Notes: a model not told the origin generated them from the sequence alone. Counted from the first letter of the stretch, positions 40,321 through 49,370 are shown. The stretch is DNA of 64,000 nt from Spongiivirga sp046524175 (GCF_046524175.1 NZ_JBEFZF010000003.1:248001-312000); one strand, 5' to 3'. Translations and numbers: made by a program.

Positions 40321-41556
40321 TTAGTCAAACCGAATGGCCTTTACAGGACTAATTTTTGCGATTATTACTGATGGAAGTAAGAGCATTAATAAACAAAGAA
40401 CCAGAATCCCCAGATTTAAGGCAATGATGTATCCACCGTCAATATAAACAGGAGCTTCTGAAACATAGTAATTTGCGGGGTCCAACTTAATAAATCCGAA
40501 TTTCTTTTGTAGATATAAAAGTCCTATCCCAATAATATTGCCCCACAATAATCCCATAATAATTAAGTAACCAGCATTGTATAGAAAAATCTTACGAATA
40601 CTCCAATCTTGCATACCCATTGCCTTGAAAATACCAATCATCGGGGTACGTTCTAAAATGAGAACAAGTAAGGCAGTAATCATATTAATACCCGCCACTA
40701 ATATCATGATGACCATTATAATAATGATATTGAAATCGAAAATAGCAAGCCATTCAAAAATGGTAAAAAACTGATCAGCAATGGTCGTCGTATTCAAGGT
40801 AGATAAAATACTACCATACACTTCGTTTCCTTTTTCTTTTAGTTCAGAAAAATCACTAATAAATACCTCAAAACTTCCCACTTGATCTGCTTTCCAACGA
40901 TTCATACGCTGAATATGCCTTATATCAGCAAAAACAAACTTCTCATCAAACTCTTTAAAACCGCTGTCATATAACCCAACAATGGTAAAGTTTCTTTTGT
41001 TTGGGATATCTGAATTTTCTCTAAGAAAGAATGAACCAAACGAATCTCCCACTTTTAATTGAAGTCGATTCGCCATATAGGATGACAACATCACCTCTTT
41101 ATTCTCCTTATCGCCATCGACATTTGGATGCCTCCCTTCAACAATAAACTCTGTGAAATTTCCCCAGTGATACTCCGGTCCGACTCCTTTTAAAACAATT
41201 CCTTCAAAAGTCGTTTCTGTCCTAATTACTCCGGCTTTTGTAGCTATAGCCTGTATATGTTTAATACCATCAATAGTTTTAAACTCAGGGTAAAACTCTT
41301 GATTAGTCGAAATAGGTTTAATCGAACTCTGTGAATTATTATTATCAAAATTAACGATCTGTATATGACCGTTAAAAGCAGCAACTTTCTCTCTTATTTT
41401 TTGCTGTAAACCAACACCAACGGCGATGGCAACCATCATCATAATTAGCCCTAACGCAATAGCACTAATCGCAATTTTTATAATCGGCCCTGATATGCTA
41501 CTTTTATAATGCTTGCTACCTATTATTCGCTTGGCAATAAAATATTCTAAATTCAA
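40321..41556 (-). CDS. LolC/LolE-like ABC transporter permease (FtsX fold)
   Basis: The 411-residue inner-membrane protein has the type VII ABC layout. An N-terminal helix (IIKIAISAIALGLIMMMVAI, about 26-46) is followed by a large periplasmic MacB_PCD-type domain (to about 265) and three C-terminal helices in the FtsX domain (FNIIIIMVIMILVAGINMIT, YNAGYLIIMGLLWGNIIGIG, LVLCLLMLLLPSVIIAKISP). The ending SPVKAIRFD is typical. It would work with an ATPase to extract lipoproteins for outer-membrane sorting, but no ATPase gene is adjacent. The start codon is TTG at 41556; the family N-terminus MNLEYFIAKR supports it. The divergent DUF1343 gene starts only 11 bp away. Confidence 0.85.
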   Translation of the reverse strand: MNLEYFIAKRIIGSKHYKSSISGPIIKIAISAIALGLIMMMVAIAVGVGLQQKIREKVAAFNGHIQIVNFDNNNSQSSIKPISTNQEFYPEFKTIDGIKHIQAIATKAGVIRTETTFEGIVLKGVGPEYHWGNFTEFIVEGRHPNVDGDKENKEVMLSSYMANRLQLKVGDSFGSFFLRENSDIPNKRNFTIVGLYDSGFKEFDEKFVFADIRHIQRMNRWKADQVGSFEVFISDFSELKEKGNEVYGSILSTLNTTTIADQFFTIFEWLAIFDFNIIIIMVIMILVAGINMITALLVLILERTPMIGIFKAMGMQDWSIRKIFLYNAGYLIIMGLLWGNIIGIGLLYLQKKFGFIKLDPANYYVSEAPVYIDGGYIIALNLGILVLCLLMLLLPSVIIAKISPVKAIRFD

Positions 41557-41567
41557 CGGATTAAACT

Positions 41568-42782
41568 GTGTTACAACTTTTCAAAAATACGCTTTTAGCT
41601 TGTCTTTTCTTATTAATATCCTGTGGCAGTAATGGACGGAACAATACCACTTCTCATCCGCAAGCCACTGTGCAAAAAAAGCCAACAACAGCGGCCAACC
41701 AAACAGAAATCTATCTAAACAAATTGAAAGGAAAACACGTTGGAATCGTAGCCAACCAGACCTCTGTTATTTTTAAAGATAATGGGTATACCCATTTGAT
41801 TGACTCATTACTGACATTAAACATTGATATAACTAAGGTATTTGCTCCCGAACATGGATTTCGCGGTGCTGCCGATGCCGGGGAAGATGTAGAAGATGGG
41901 ATTGATAAAAAAACCAAACTACCCATTTTTTCGTTGCATGGAAAACATAAAAAGCCTACCAAAGAACAACTAGAAGATCTCGATCTTGTCGTTTTTGACA
42001 TACAAGATGTTGGTGTTCGATTTTACACCTATATATCAACCCTGCACTATGTAATGGAGGCTTGTGCTGAACAAAACAAAAAGCTTCTCATTTTTGATCG
42101 GCCGAATCCGAATGGACACTACGTAGACGGTCCAACATTAGAAAAAGAACATAGTACTTTTTTAGGTAAACATCCCATTCCATTAGTTCATGGAATGACG
42201 ATTGGTGAATATGCGCAGATGATTAACGGTGAAGGTTGGCTGAAAAATGGTTTGCAATGTGACATAGAAATAATTACTGTTGCGAACTATAATCATGCAA
42301 CTCCATATAGCCTTGTAATACGTCCGTCTCCCAACTTACCAAACGATAAAGCGATTAACCTATATCCAAGCCTGGGACTTTTTGAAGGTACTTATATCAA
42401 CGCTGGTCGTGGTACTGAATTTCAATTTCAACGGTATGGAGCACCATTTTTAGATAGTACAAAATATGATTTTAAATATTGGCCGCGGCCTAATTTTGGA
42501 TCGAAGTACCCCAAGCATTCAGGTGGAGTATGTTATGGCAAAGACTTGACGAATTCTGCATATTTATCAGAGGTTGATTTAAGCTGGGTAATAGATGCTT
42601 ACAATAACACTACTGACAAAAGCTTGTTTTTTAAAGATCGGGGCTTCACTATACATGCGGGTAACGAACAATTACGTAAGCAAATTGAGACTGGCATGAC
42701 TTCTGATGAAATTCGTGAGACATGGAAAGAAGATATTAACCGCTTTTTGCAAATAAGAAAGAAGTACTTACTATATGATTAA
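41568..42782 (+). CDS. DUF1343 lipoprotein, NamZ-like exo-N-acetylmuramidase
   Basis: The 404-residue product starts at GTG with a leader ending LFLLISC (Cys19). The DUF1343 core is complete: GKHVGIVANQTSVI, VFAPEHGFRGAADAGE, VVFDIQDVGVRFYTYISTLH, LIFDRPNPNGHYVDGP and HPIPLVHGMTIGEYAQMING. Members of this family cleave terminal N-acetylmuramic acid from peptidoglycan fragments (GH171 NamZ), so this one probably acts in wall turnover in the periplasm. It is divergent from the LolE-like gene with 11 bp between start codons. The VOC gene follows after 2 nt and could be co-transcribed. Confidence 0.9.
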   Translation: MLQLFKNTLLACLFLLISCGSNGRNNTTSHPQATVQKKPTTAANQTEIYLNKLKGKHVGIVANQTSVIFKDNGYTHLIDSLLTLNIDITKVFAPEHGFRGAADAGEDVEDGIDKKTKLPIFSLHGKHKKPTKEQLEDLDLVVFDIQDVGVRFYTYISTLHYVMEACAEQNKKLLIFDRPNPNGHYVDGPTLEKEHSTFLGKHPIPLVHGMTIGEYAQMINGEGWLKNGLQCDIEIITVANYNHATPYSLVIRPSPNLPNDKAINLYPSLGLFEGTYINAGRGTEFQFQRYGAPFLDSTKYDFKYWPRPNFGSKYPKHSGGVCYGKDLTNSAYLSEVDLSWVIDAYNNTTDKSLFFKDRGFTIHAGNEQLRKQIETGMTSDEIRETWKEDINRFLQIRKKYLLYD

Positions 42783-42784
42783 TC

Positions 42785-43201
42785 ATGAATGAGATTTTTA
42801 ACACCTATCGTCCTGAAGGATTCCATACGGTAAATTCATATTTATTTACTGCGGATCCACTAGAGCTAATCGATTTTTTAAAACATGTATTTTATGCTGA
42901 AGAAATCGGCAGGTCGTTACACCCGAAAAGCGGAGTTATTTCAAATTGTATATTAAAAATTGGAGATTCATGTATCATGATCAGTCAAGCAACTGAATCG
43001 TTCTTAAATATGAGAACGGCGCTTTACTTATATGTTGATGATGTAGATGAAATACACGATCGAGCCGTATCGCATGGTGCAAAAGTTGAGTTTATGCCAG
43101 CTGATATGGATTATGGTGATAGGCAATCCGGGATTATCGATCCTGCTGGAAACTATTGGTGGATATCGAAAAGACTAGTTGAAAAAGGATACCATGACTA
43201 A
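42785..43201 (+). CDS. VOC-family protein
   Basis: The 138-residue cytosolic protein has one VOC domain of the PhnB-like type: HTVNSYLFTADPLELIDFLK, FYAEEIGRSLHPKSGVISNC, SCIMISQATESF, TALYLYVDDVDEIHDRAVSH and GDRQSGIIDPAGNYWWISKR. It has the DxxGNxWW end usual in this group. Function is unknown; relatives are annotated as glyoxalase/bleomycin-resistance proteins. It starts 2 nt after DUF1343. Confidence 0.85.
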   Translation: MNEIFNTYRPEGFHTVNSYLFTADPLELIDFLKHVFYAEEIGRSLHPKSGVISNCILKIGDSCIMISQATESFLNMRTALYLYVDDVDEIHDRAVSHGAKVEFMPADMDYGDRQSGIIDPAGNYWWISKRLVEKGYHD

Positions 43202-43220
43202 CCAGCAGATAATAAAAGCT

Positions 43221-43658
43221 ATGAAACATTTTAAAGTATTAGCAATGTTACTGCTAATTTTAACGAGTTGCAACAATAGCTACCAAAATGATGAAAAATG
43301 GAAGAAAGAAATCATACAAGTTGAAAAAGACTTTAATGATATGGCACAAAAAGAAGGCCTAGTCAAAGCTTTTGAGTATTATGCTGCAAAAGATGGTGTA
43401 ATACGAAGAGGTAAAAAAGTTATTAAGGGAAAAGAATCAATTGCTAAATGGTATCAAAATGATGTTAGACCCAACGAAACATTGACCTGGAAACCTACTT
43501 TTGTTGATGTCAGTGTATCCGGAGATTTAGCATACACATATGGTGATTATGTTTTTACTTCATTAGACTCTTTAGGAAACAAAAAAGAAAACAAAGGTAT
43601 TTTCCATACTGTTTGGAAACGACAAAAAGATGGTAATTGGCGATTTGTTTGGGATTAA
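43221..43658 (+). CDS. SnoaL/DUF4440-like lipoprotein
   Basis: I start at the ATG at 43221 (145 residues), because it gives a type II leader MKHFKVLAMLLLILTSC with Cys17; in-frame ATGs at 43179 and 43194 would overlap the VOC gene. The mature part is a cone-like NTF2 fold: IQVEKDFNDMAQKEGLVKAF, YYAAKDGVIRRGKKVIKGKE, AYTYGDYVFTS and TVWKRQKDGNWRFVWD. DUF4440/SnoaL-like proteins bind or convert small molecules; the ligand is unknown. It ends TAATG, sharing one base with the next start. Confidence 0.8.
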   Translation: MKHFKVLAMLLLILTSCNNSYQNDEKWKKEIIQVEKDFNDMAQKEGLVKAFEYYAAKDGVIRRGKKVIKGKESIAKWYQNDVRPNETLTWKPTFVDVSVSGDLAYTYGDYVFTSLDSLGNKKENKGIFHTVWKRQKDGNWRFVWD

Positions 43659-44167
43659 TGAGTATACTACAAACCGAAAGATTAAGCCTTGATAAAGCTA
43701 CTGAAAAGGATGCTAGCTTTTTTTATAAACTTTTAAATAGCCCGAATTGGATTCAGTTCATTGGTGATAGAGGAATAAATAATGAAGAAGATGCATTAAA
43801 CTACATTAAGAATAGTCTTATTCACTCCTACAACACTTTTGGTTTCGGTTTATATAAGGTTGTGTTAAAAGAAAATAATATCCCGGTTGGTATTTGTGGC
43901 TTTGTAAAACGCGATTACTTAAACCATCCAGACATTGGCTTTGCCATCTTACCCAAATATGAAGGAAATGGCTTTGCGTTTGAAGCAGCTCAAGAAATCG
44001 TTAACTATGGACTATCAACGCTGGGAATGGAACAAATTTTGGGTATTACAACACCGGGCAACATAAAGTCTCAAAATTTACTTTTAAAAATTGGCCTTCA
44101 ACAAGTCGGATTCATCTCCCCCGACGACGACCAAAAGGAGCACCTACTATTTTCTTTTAATCATTAA
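43658..44167 (+). CDS. GNAT-family N-acetyltransferase (RimJ/RimL-like)
   Basis: The product is 169 residues from the ATG at 43658, which shares its A with the previous stop (TAATG). It starts MSILQTERLSLDKATEKDAS, typical of the RimJ/L group. The acetyl-CoA loop is less canonical: LPKYEGNGFAFEAAQEIVNY stands in for Q/RxxGxG/A. EQILGITTPGNIKSQNLLLK is the usual end of the fold. It would acetylate an amino group, protein N-terminus or small molecule; not known which. Confidence 0.88.
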   Translation: MSILQTERLSLDKATEKDASFFYKLLNSPNWIQFIGDRGINNEEDALNYIKNSLIHSYNTFGFGLYKVVLKENNIPVGICGFVKRDYLNHPDIGFAILPKYEGNGFAFEAAQEIVNYGLSTLGMEQILGITTPGNIKSQNLLLKIGLQQVGFISPDDDQKEHLLFSFNH

Positions 44168-44209
44168 GAATCCCTATTTCATAAAAAAAATATAATTTTT
44201 ATTATTTAT

Positions 44210-44245
44210 TTGATATATCAATTATATTTGTATCAATTAATTGAT
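44210..44245 (+). promoter_or_regulatory. MarR promoter with two palindromic operator candidates
   Basis: TTGATATATCAA (44210-44221) and ATCAATTAATTGAT (44232-44245) are perfect palindromes with centres 23 bp apart. Between them stands TATATTTG (44223-44230), a -7 match, 20 nt before the MarR ATG. A MarR dimer on these sites would shut its own promoter. Confidence 0.6.
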
Positions 44246-44250
44246 CAACC

Positions 44251-44691
44251 ATGCAATTTAAAGATCCTTCGGAAACCATTTTTTACCAAATTGAAAAAGC
44301 TATAAAGCAATATCGCACTATGGCGCAAGGAAATTTAAATGTGCTAGGCTACAACGTAACTATTAATCAAATCCTTTTGATGATTCAAATTAAAAGACAA
44401 GCAGACATCACTCAAGTTGAACTAGCCAATCTTTTATTTAAGGATGTAGCATCAATAACCAGAATGATTGAATTATTGGTAAGAGAAAATCTAATTGAAC
44501 GGGCAGAAAATAAAAACGACCGAAGAAAAAAGGACCTCAAAATCACTAAAAAAGGTGAGATACTTTTGGAACAAGCAATCCCAATAATCTCAAAAAACAG
44601 AGCTATTGCTCAAAAAAATATGAGCAAAGAAGAAGTACAGAACCTTTTTAAATTATTAAATAAAATCATCATCAATACATCAAAAAAATGA
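44251..44691 (+). CDS. MarR-family transcriptional regulator
   Basis: The 146-residue winged-helix protein has YNVTINQILLMIQIKRQADI, the recognition region TQVELANLLFKDVASITRMI and the wing RAENKNDRRKKDLKITKKGE, the DRR-K signature of MarR. Such repressors leave DNA on binding phenolic or other small ligands. The gene overlaps the serine-hydrolase start by 4 nt (ATGA), so the hydrolase is its direct co-expressed partner. Palindromic operators lie just upstream. Confidence 0.92.
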   Translation: MQFKDPSETIFYQIEKAIKQYRTMAQGNLNVLGYNVTINQILLMIQIKRQADITQVELANLLFKDVASITRMIELLVRENLIERAENKNDRRKKDLKITKKGEILLEQAIPIISKNRAIAQKNMSKEEVQNLFKLLNKIIINTSKK

Positions 44692-46010
44692 AACAGTTAA
44701 TGAAAGTGCTATTTTTTGTTTGCTTAGTTGCATGCAAAACAAACGGCAAATCGCAATCTCCTTACTCTGTAACTACATCAACAGTAAAAAAACTTCTTGA
44801 TAGTACTGACTTAGGTAAAAACTACCACGGCTCAATTTTAATTGCAGATGGCGATGAAATTCTATTTAAAAAAGCATATGGGATAAACGGGATAACCAAG
44901 GAACCTAACAAAGTAGATACAAAATATGGTATCGCATCCATGGGTAAAATGTTCACCGCCATTGCCATCATGCAGTTGGCAGAGAAAGAACAAATTTCTC
45001 TTGAGCAAACTATTGGGGATATCTTGAAGGACTACCCAAATGAACAGGCAAAAAAAATCACTGTAAAGCAACTACTCTCTCATACTTCTGGGCTCGGTGA
45101 CTTCTTCGGGCCTGAGTTTGACCAACATCAGGATTCCATAAAAAATTTAAAAGATTTCTTACCATTTTTTGTTAATGACCCTTTAGAATTTACCCCTGGC
45201 GACCAAATGCGCTATAGTAATGCCGGTTATATTGTTTTAGGTTTGATTATTGAAAAAATTACTGGAACTGATCATAATTCTTATGTCGCAAAGAACATAT
45301 TAGCCCCTTCCGGCATGTCATCAAAAGTATCATTATCAAGCTCTGCAGGTGGTGGCGATCTTACGATAGATGATTTTCACAAATTTGCACTAGCGCTTAA
45401 AAATAACACGCTTATCAGCAAAGAATCATTTTCACAAATGACCATTGATCATTATGGCAACGGATATGGTTATGGCATGAGTTTAAGAAATTTAAATGGC
45501 AAGGCGATTTATGGGCATAATGGTGGAGCGCCAGGCACGTCAGGAGAACTAGATATGGTAAAGGGAGATTCGCTCATAATCATAACACTATCAAATAGAA
45601 GCCCGATGGAAGGTTGGGCACAGCTAAGAACCAACATTAGAAAAGAGTTTTTTGGCAGTACTCCAGAAACCACAGAGTTTTTAAATACTGAAGCGGTTGT
45701 TAAAACTTATAAGGAAAAAGGCTTTGAAGAAGCACGTAAACTACTTACAAAGCTGGACAATAAAATCTCTGATAGAAATACATTTAGATTTGCCCAGCAA
45801 TATGCTGAACAAGGGCAAGTAAATATGGCTATTGACATTTTAAAACTTATTGTTCAAGCTTACCCAAATGAGTGGCATCCCTATAGCTTTCTTGCCGACT
45901 TTCAGTTACAAGCGGGTTTAAAAGATAAAGCGATTGAGAATTACAAAAAAAGTCTTGAATTAAATTCTGAAAATGAACATGCCATACAACAGCTAAAAAC
46001 AATTAAGTAA
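44688..46010 (+). CDS. Serine hydrolase (beta-lactamase class C fold) with C-terminal TPR, lipoprotein
   Basis: The 440-residue protein has lipobox Cys16 (VCLVAC). Catalytic motifs are S84-M-G-K87 (GIASMGKMFT), YSN in MRYSNAGYIV near residue 180, and HNGG in YGHNGGAPGTSGE near 282. Residues 340-440 are TPR-like (FAQQYAEQGQVNMAIDILK, PYSFLADFQLQAGLKDKAIE), a common tail in Bacteroidota members that may bind a partner. Beta-lactam hydrolysis is possible but not shown; peptidase or esterase action is as likely. It is coupled to MarR by a 4-nt overlap and ends before a terminator. Confidence 0.88.
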   Translation: MKQLMKVLFFVCLVACKTNGKSQSPYSVTTSTVKKLLDSTDLGKNYHGSILIADGDEILFKKAYGINGITKEPNKVDTKYGIASMGKMFTAIAIMQLAEKEQISLEQTIGDILKDYPNEQAKKITVKQLLSHTSGLGDFFGPEFDQHQDSIKNLKDFLPFFVNDPLEFTPGDQMRYSNAGYIVLGLIIEKITGTDHNSYVAKNILAPSGMSSKVSLSSSAGGGDLTIDDFHKFALALKNNTLISKESFSQMTIDHYGNGYGYGMSLRNLNGKAIYGHNGGAPGTSGELDMVKGDSLIIITLSNRSPMEGWAQLRTNIRKEFFGSTPETTEFLNTEAVVKTYKEKGFEEARKLLTKLDNKISDRNTFRFAQQYAEQGQVNMAIDILKLIVQAYPNEWHPYSFLADFQLQAGLKDKAIENYKKSLELNSENEHAIQQLKTIK

Positions 46011-46071
46011 ATGCGTGGCAACAACATTACGTATCCAAGAGCTTTACTATCTTAAAAACCAACCAATACCA

Positions 46072-46112
46072 ACTCCCCGATTGATGATAGCATTCTTTTG
46101 GGGAGTATTTTT
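46072..46112 (+). terminator. Terminator after the MarR/serine-hydrolase operon
   Basis: ACTCCCC (46072-46078) and GGGGAGT (46100-46106) form a 7-bp stem with a 21-nt loop, followed by ATTTTTG. Confidence 0.6.
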
Positions 46113-46154
46113 GAGCAGCCATGATAGCAAAGGATTAAAACAACTACCAAAACC

Positions 46155-46586
46155 TCAGTTGGTCCAATAATCAACAACAAATACTTTTTCTAAATGTGGT
46201 TGTAAAGCAGCTACAAACTCTTGATGCTTAGGGTGTGGTGCATATACCGAATCTCTGTCCTTTTCAGAAGAAAAAGTCACCAAATAACAATGTGTAAATC
46301 CTTGGTGAAAATCTTCAGGGCTGTCATTCAGCCCCCATTCAAAATCTTTTATTTCCGGAATTGAAGTAGGTAATGTATTAAACATATCATTTAGCTTTTC
46401 AACCTCCTCTTTCGGGGCTTCATCTTTAAATTTAAAAAGTACTACATGGCGTAGCAATTTCTCTGGCATAACTTCTTCTTTAATTGATGCTATTTCTTTT
46501 TTTTGTTGATTAGTTTCCTTACACGAAAGCCAATAAGATCCTACCAGGACTAGTGCAAATAATCTAATAATTACATTCTTTTTCAT
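46155..46586 (-). CDS. Dabb (stress-responsive A/B barrel) domain lipoprotein
   Basis: The 143-residue protein has a leader ending SYWLSC (Cys22). The Dabb fold is plain: LLRHVVLFKFKDEAPKEEVE, FEWGLNDSPEDFHQGFTHCY and HPKHQEFVAALQPHLEKVFV ending DYW. Dabb proteins are dimeric and mostly of unknown role; a few are enzymes. It is the last gene of a three-gene minus-strand set (PhyH-like, SDR, Dabb) opposite an AraC gene. Confidence 0.88.
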   Translation of the reverse strand: MKKNVIIRLFALVLVGSYWLSCKETNQQKKEIASIKEEVMPEKLLRHVVLFKFKDEAPKEEVEKLNDMFNTLPTSIPEIKDFEWGLNDSPEDFHQGFTHCYLVTFSSEKDRDSVYAPHPKHQEFVAALQPHLEKVFVVDYWTN

Positions 46587-46597
46587 TTAATATAGTT

Positions 46598-47392
46598 TTA
46601 TAAAATTCCTCCTATACTGCCACCATCAACTTTAATTACCGCTCCGTTCGTTGCAGCTGACAATGGGCTGGTATAATAAGCAATAGTATTAGCAACCTCA
46701 TCTACCGATGCAAATCGTTGTAATAAGGATGACGTTCTTACTTTCTTAAAAAAGTCGGCCGAAACAAGGTCTTTGCTCTTCCCCTCTTTCTCTGCAGTCA
46801 TCTTAAGAAACTCTTCAGCACCCTCTGTTAATGTCGATCCAGGAACAATAGCATTTACCGTCACACCACTACCCTTTGTTAACTGGGCCAATCCTCTTGA
46901 TAGTGCTAACATAGCAGCCTTACTAGTGCTATACGCAATGAGATCTTCTGGCACTAAGGTCGCGCATTCGCTAGATATAAATAAGATTCTACCCCAATTT
47001 TGTTTCAGCATTTTTGGTAGAAAATACCTAGATAAGCTAACGCCGCTCATTACATTTACTTCTATTTGCTGTTGCCAGTCATCATCTGTAGTTTCAAAAA
47101 AGCTTTGTGATTTGTAGATGCCTACATTGTTAATTAGAATATCAACTTCAGGCAGTTTCTTTAAAAGATTATCTACTTCCTTCTTATAAGAAAAGTCCGC
47201 TTCAACACCTGAAACCAAACCACTTGGCACTTCTTTTTCAAGTCGTTTCACAGCATCAGTAACACTATTTTTACTTCTACCATTAATTATAATATTGGCT
47301 CCTTCTTTAGCTAAAGCCTTTGCAGTTGCAAAACCAATACCCGCGGTCGATCCGGAAATAAATGCAGTTTTTCCTTTTAGTTTTAAATCCAT
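46598..47392 (-). CDS. Short-chain dehydrogenase/reductase
   Basis: The 264-residue cytosolic NAD(P)-dependent oxidoreductase has the cofactor loop ISGSTAGIGFATAKALA (12-28), NNVG at 88-91, catalytic Ser140 or Ser141 (FISSECATL), Tyr154 and Lys158 (AYSTSKAAM), and the end NGAVIKVDGGSIGG. A proline-glycine turn VPGSTLTEGAEEFL follows the active site. Substrate unknown. It lies 12 nt behind the PhyH gene and 11 nt before Dabb, so it belongs to that operon. Confidence 0.92.
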   Translation of the reverse strand: MDLKLKGKTAFISGSTAGIGFATAKALAKEGANIIINGRSKNSVTDAVKRLEKEVPSGLVSGVEADFSYKKEVDNLLKKLPEVDILINNVGIYKSQSFFETTDDDWQQQIEVNVMSGVSLSRYFLPKMLKQNWGRILFISSECATLVPEDLIAYSTSKAAMLALSRGLAQLTKGSGVTVNAIVPGSTLTEGAEEFLKMTAEKEGKSKDLVSADFFKKVRTSSLLQRFASVDEVANTIAYYTSPLSAATNGAVIKVDGGSIGGIL

Positions 47393-47404
47393 TCAATATC
47401 TATA

Positions 47405-48388
47405 CTACCAGTTTCTCAAACCTAATAACTTCTCCCCAAGTGTTGTAAGCTTAGCGGTATCATATTTAGTTTGTTCCCAATTTCTTGGGTCTCCGGGAAA
47501 CGCATATCCCTCGGGAGCTATTCTATTTTTCCAGGAATTAATGCGCCATTCTTTTAACGCTTTATCATCTTCTTGAGCAGGCATCATAGCAATATATTGA
47601 GCAATTCGCACCTTATCCTCAGATAAATTAGGTCGTATTCCATGCGGCTCAGCACTATTAAAAATAAGAAGATCTCCGGCTTCTAAAGGCACTTTTACTA
47701 ACTTATCTTGTAAATCAGATACGTCGGGTTTAAAATGGTCGCGATCATCAGGTTGCGTTAGCTTCCAAGTATCATAATTTTTGAACAACCAAGGAATGCA
47801 TTGAAAGCCCCCCATATTCTCATCAGTTTGATCAGCCAATGCTAAAACGCCTTGCACATTCTGAGGTTTCGTTTCTGGATCATAGTCCCAATGAATAAAA
47901 CCTTTATATTCAAAACCGGGTCTAATTGGGAAATTTAAGTTCGCTCTGTCAATGGTCACCCAAAGTTTCTCCGTACCCCAAATATCAACAAATGCATCAT
48001 AAACTTTCTGTGCTTGGCGATTATTCCACAAATGCTGGTTATTATATACCTCTACCATTCCAGTACCTGCCAACTCCTTCATTTGCATTTCAGCTCGTGG
48101 CGCAGTGTACCATGTACTTTTATCCTCAGGGTTTTTGTCTTCAAACTCCCACAGAAAATTAGCAGTTGCTTGAGCTTGAGTTTTTGGTATAGCATTCTTC
48201 ACAACTACATAGCCGTTTTCCTTCCAAAATTCCCACTGATCTATCGTTAAAACACGTAATGAATCATATGTAGCTTCTTTGCGTAATTGCACATTACTAC
48301 TCTTTGCAGTGGACGGATTCCCAGGAATATCCGTGTGCTCATTTTTTGGAGCCATCGTAGCCGCCATCGTCTTTTTATCATCATTCAT
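47405..48388 (-). CDS. Phytanoyl-CoA dioxygenase (PhyH) family protein
   Basis: The 327-residue non-heme iron enzyme has the 2-oxoglutarate facial triad: His166 and Asp168 in GFIHWDYDPE and distal His249 with Arg252 in SAEPHGIRPNL. LKEWRINSW and the C-terminal region are of the longer PhyH type. It would hydroxylate a small organic substrate using O2 and 2-oxoglutarate in the cytosol. With the SDR next door, a hydroxylation followed by oxidation is a reasonable guess for a catabolic step. First gene of the operon, divergent from the AraC gene at 48528. Confidence 0.88.
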   Translation of the reverse strand: MNDDKKTMAATMAPKNEHTDIPGNPSTAKSSNVQLRKEATYDSLRVLTIDQWEFWKENGYVVVKNAIPKTQAQATANFLWEFEDKNPEDKSTWYTAPRAEMQMKELAGTGMVEVYNNQHLWNNRQAQKVYDAFVDIWGTEKLWVTIDRANLNFPIRPGFEYKGFIHWDYDPETKPQNVQGVLALADQTDENMGGFQCIPWLFKNYDTWKLTQPDDRDHFKPDVSDLQDKLVKVPLEAGDLLIFNSAEPHGIRPNLSEDKVRIAQYIAMMPAQEDDKALKEWRINSWKNRIAPEGYAFPGDPRNWEQTKYDTAKLTTLGEKLLGLRNW

Positions 48389-48527
48389 AACCCAGTAATT
48401 TTAATTATTAATACTACAAAGTTGAAGCATAATACGGTGTGATAGTTTACGGAAGTTAACCAATAATTGTACAAAATTGATATTTTGATGATTTATGGAC
48501 ACATTTTGTCTTAATTTAGTAATACTT

Positions 48528-49370
48528 ATGAAAATTCAACTAGAAACAATAAGTAATAAAACGAATCGCTCGTTTTCAATGATATATAATCCGAGATTAA
48601 GCGATCTATTTTATTGGCATTTTCATGAAGAGTATGAATTGGTATATATAGAAGCCGAAAGCGGACCTCGGCACGTAGGCGATCACATAAGCACTTATCA
48701 AAAAAGTGATCTTGTATTGATCGGCTCAAATATTCCCCATTTGAATTTTGACTATGGCTTAAAAACGGACTATAGAAAAGTTGTTGTTCATTTAAAAAGA
48801 GATTTTATTGAGCGTCACATAGAGAAATCTCCTGAACTCTCCGCTATCAAAAGTTTATTTGAAAGATCGCAACATGGTCTTGCTTTTGCCGGACAACTTA
48901 AGAAAAAAATAGGCGAGCAGTTATTTGGTTTTGAACAATTACAACCATTTGAACAGTACATTCAGCTTTTAGAAGTACTACAATTACTTAGTGAAACCGA
49001 TTCTTTTAGCCTACTACACGAAAGACCATATACGAGAAGAATCAGTGAACGGCAACAAAATCGCATGCGAGCTATTTACGCTTTTATAGATAAAAATTAC
49101 CATAAAAAAATTGAATTAAATGAGATTGCACTTATTAGCAACATGACTAAAGAGGCATTCTGTAGATATTTTAAAAAGGAAACCGGATACACGTTTACTA
49201 CATTTCTAAATAGATACAGAGTTAGCCAATCTAAACGATATTTAATGTCTGGAAAAAGTGTAAGCGACGCTTGTTACAGCAACGGCTTTGAAAGTTTGTC
49301 TTATTATAATCGAATTTTTAAAAAGGTGACTAATGAAAACCCCAGTGCTTTTAGAAAACGATATGTGTAG
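48528..49370 (+). CDS. AraC-family regulator with cupin-type N-terminus
   Basis: The product is 280 residues from the ATG at 48528; an in-frame ATG at 48495 adds eleven residues (MDTFCLNLVIL) that do not fit the family start. The N-terminal cupin half has YWHFHEEYELVYIEAESGPR and LVLIGSNIPHLNFDYG. The C-terminal half has two HTH units, KIELNEIALISNMTKEAFCR and SVSDACYSNGFESLSYYNRI, then NENPSAFRKRY. It is divergent from the PhyH-SDR-Dabb genes, which it most likely controls. Its cupin half is close in pattern to the regulator at 27432. Confidence 0.9.
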   Translation: MKIQLETISNKTNRSFSMIYNPRLSDLFYWHFHEEYELVYIEAESGPRHVGDHISTYQKSDLVLIGSNIPHLNFDYGLKTDYRKVVVHLKRDFIERHIEKSPELSAIKSLFERSQHGLAFAGQLKKKIGEQLFGFEQLQPFEQYIQLLEVLQLLSETDSFSLLHERPYTRRISERQQNRMRAIYAFIDKNYHKKIELNEIALISNMTKEAFCRYFKKETGYTFTTFLNRYRVSQSKRYLMSGKSVSDACYSNGFESLSYYNRIFKKVTNENPSAFRKRYV

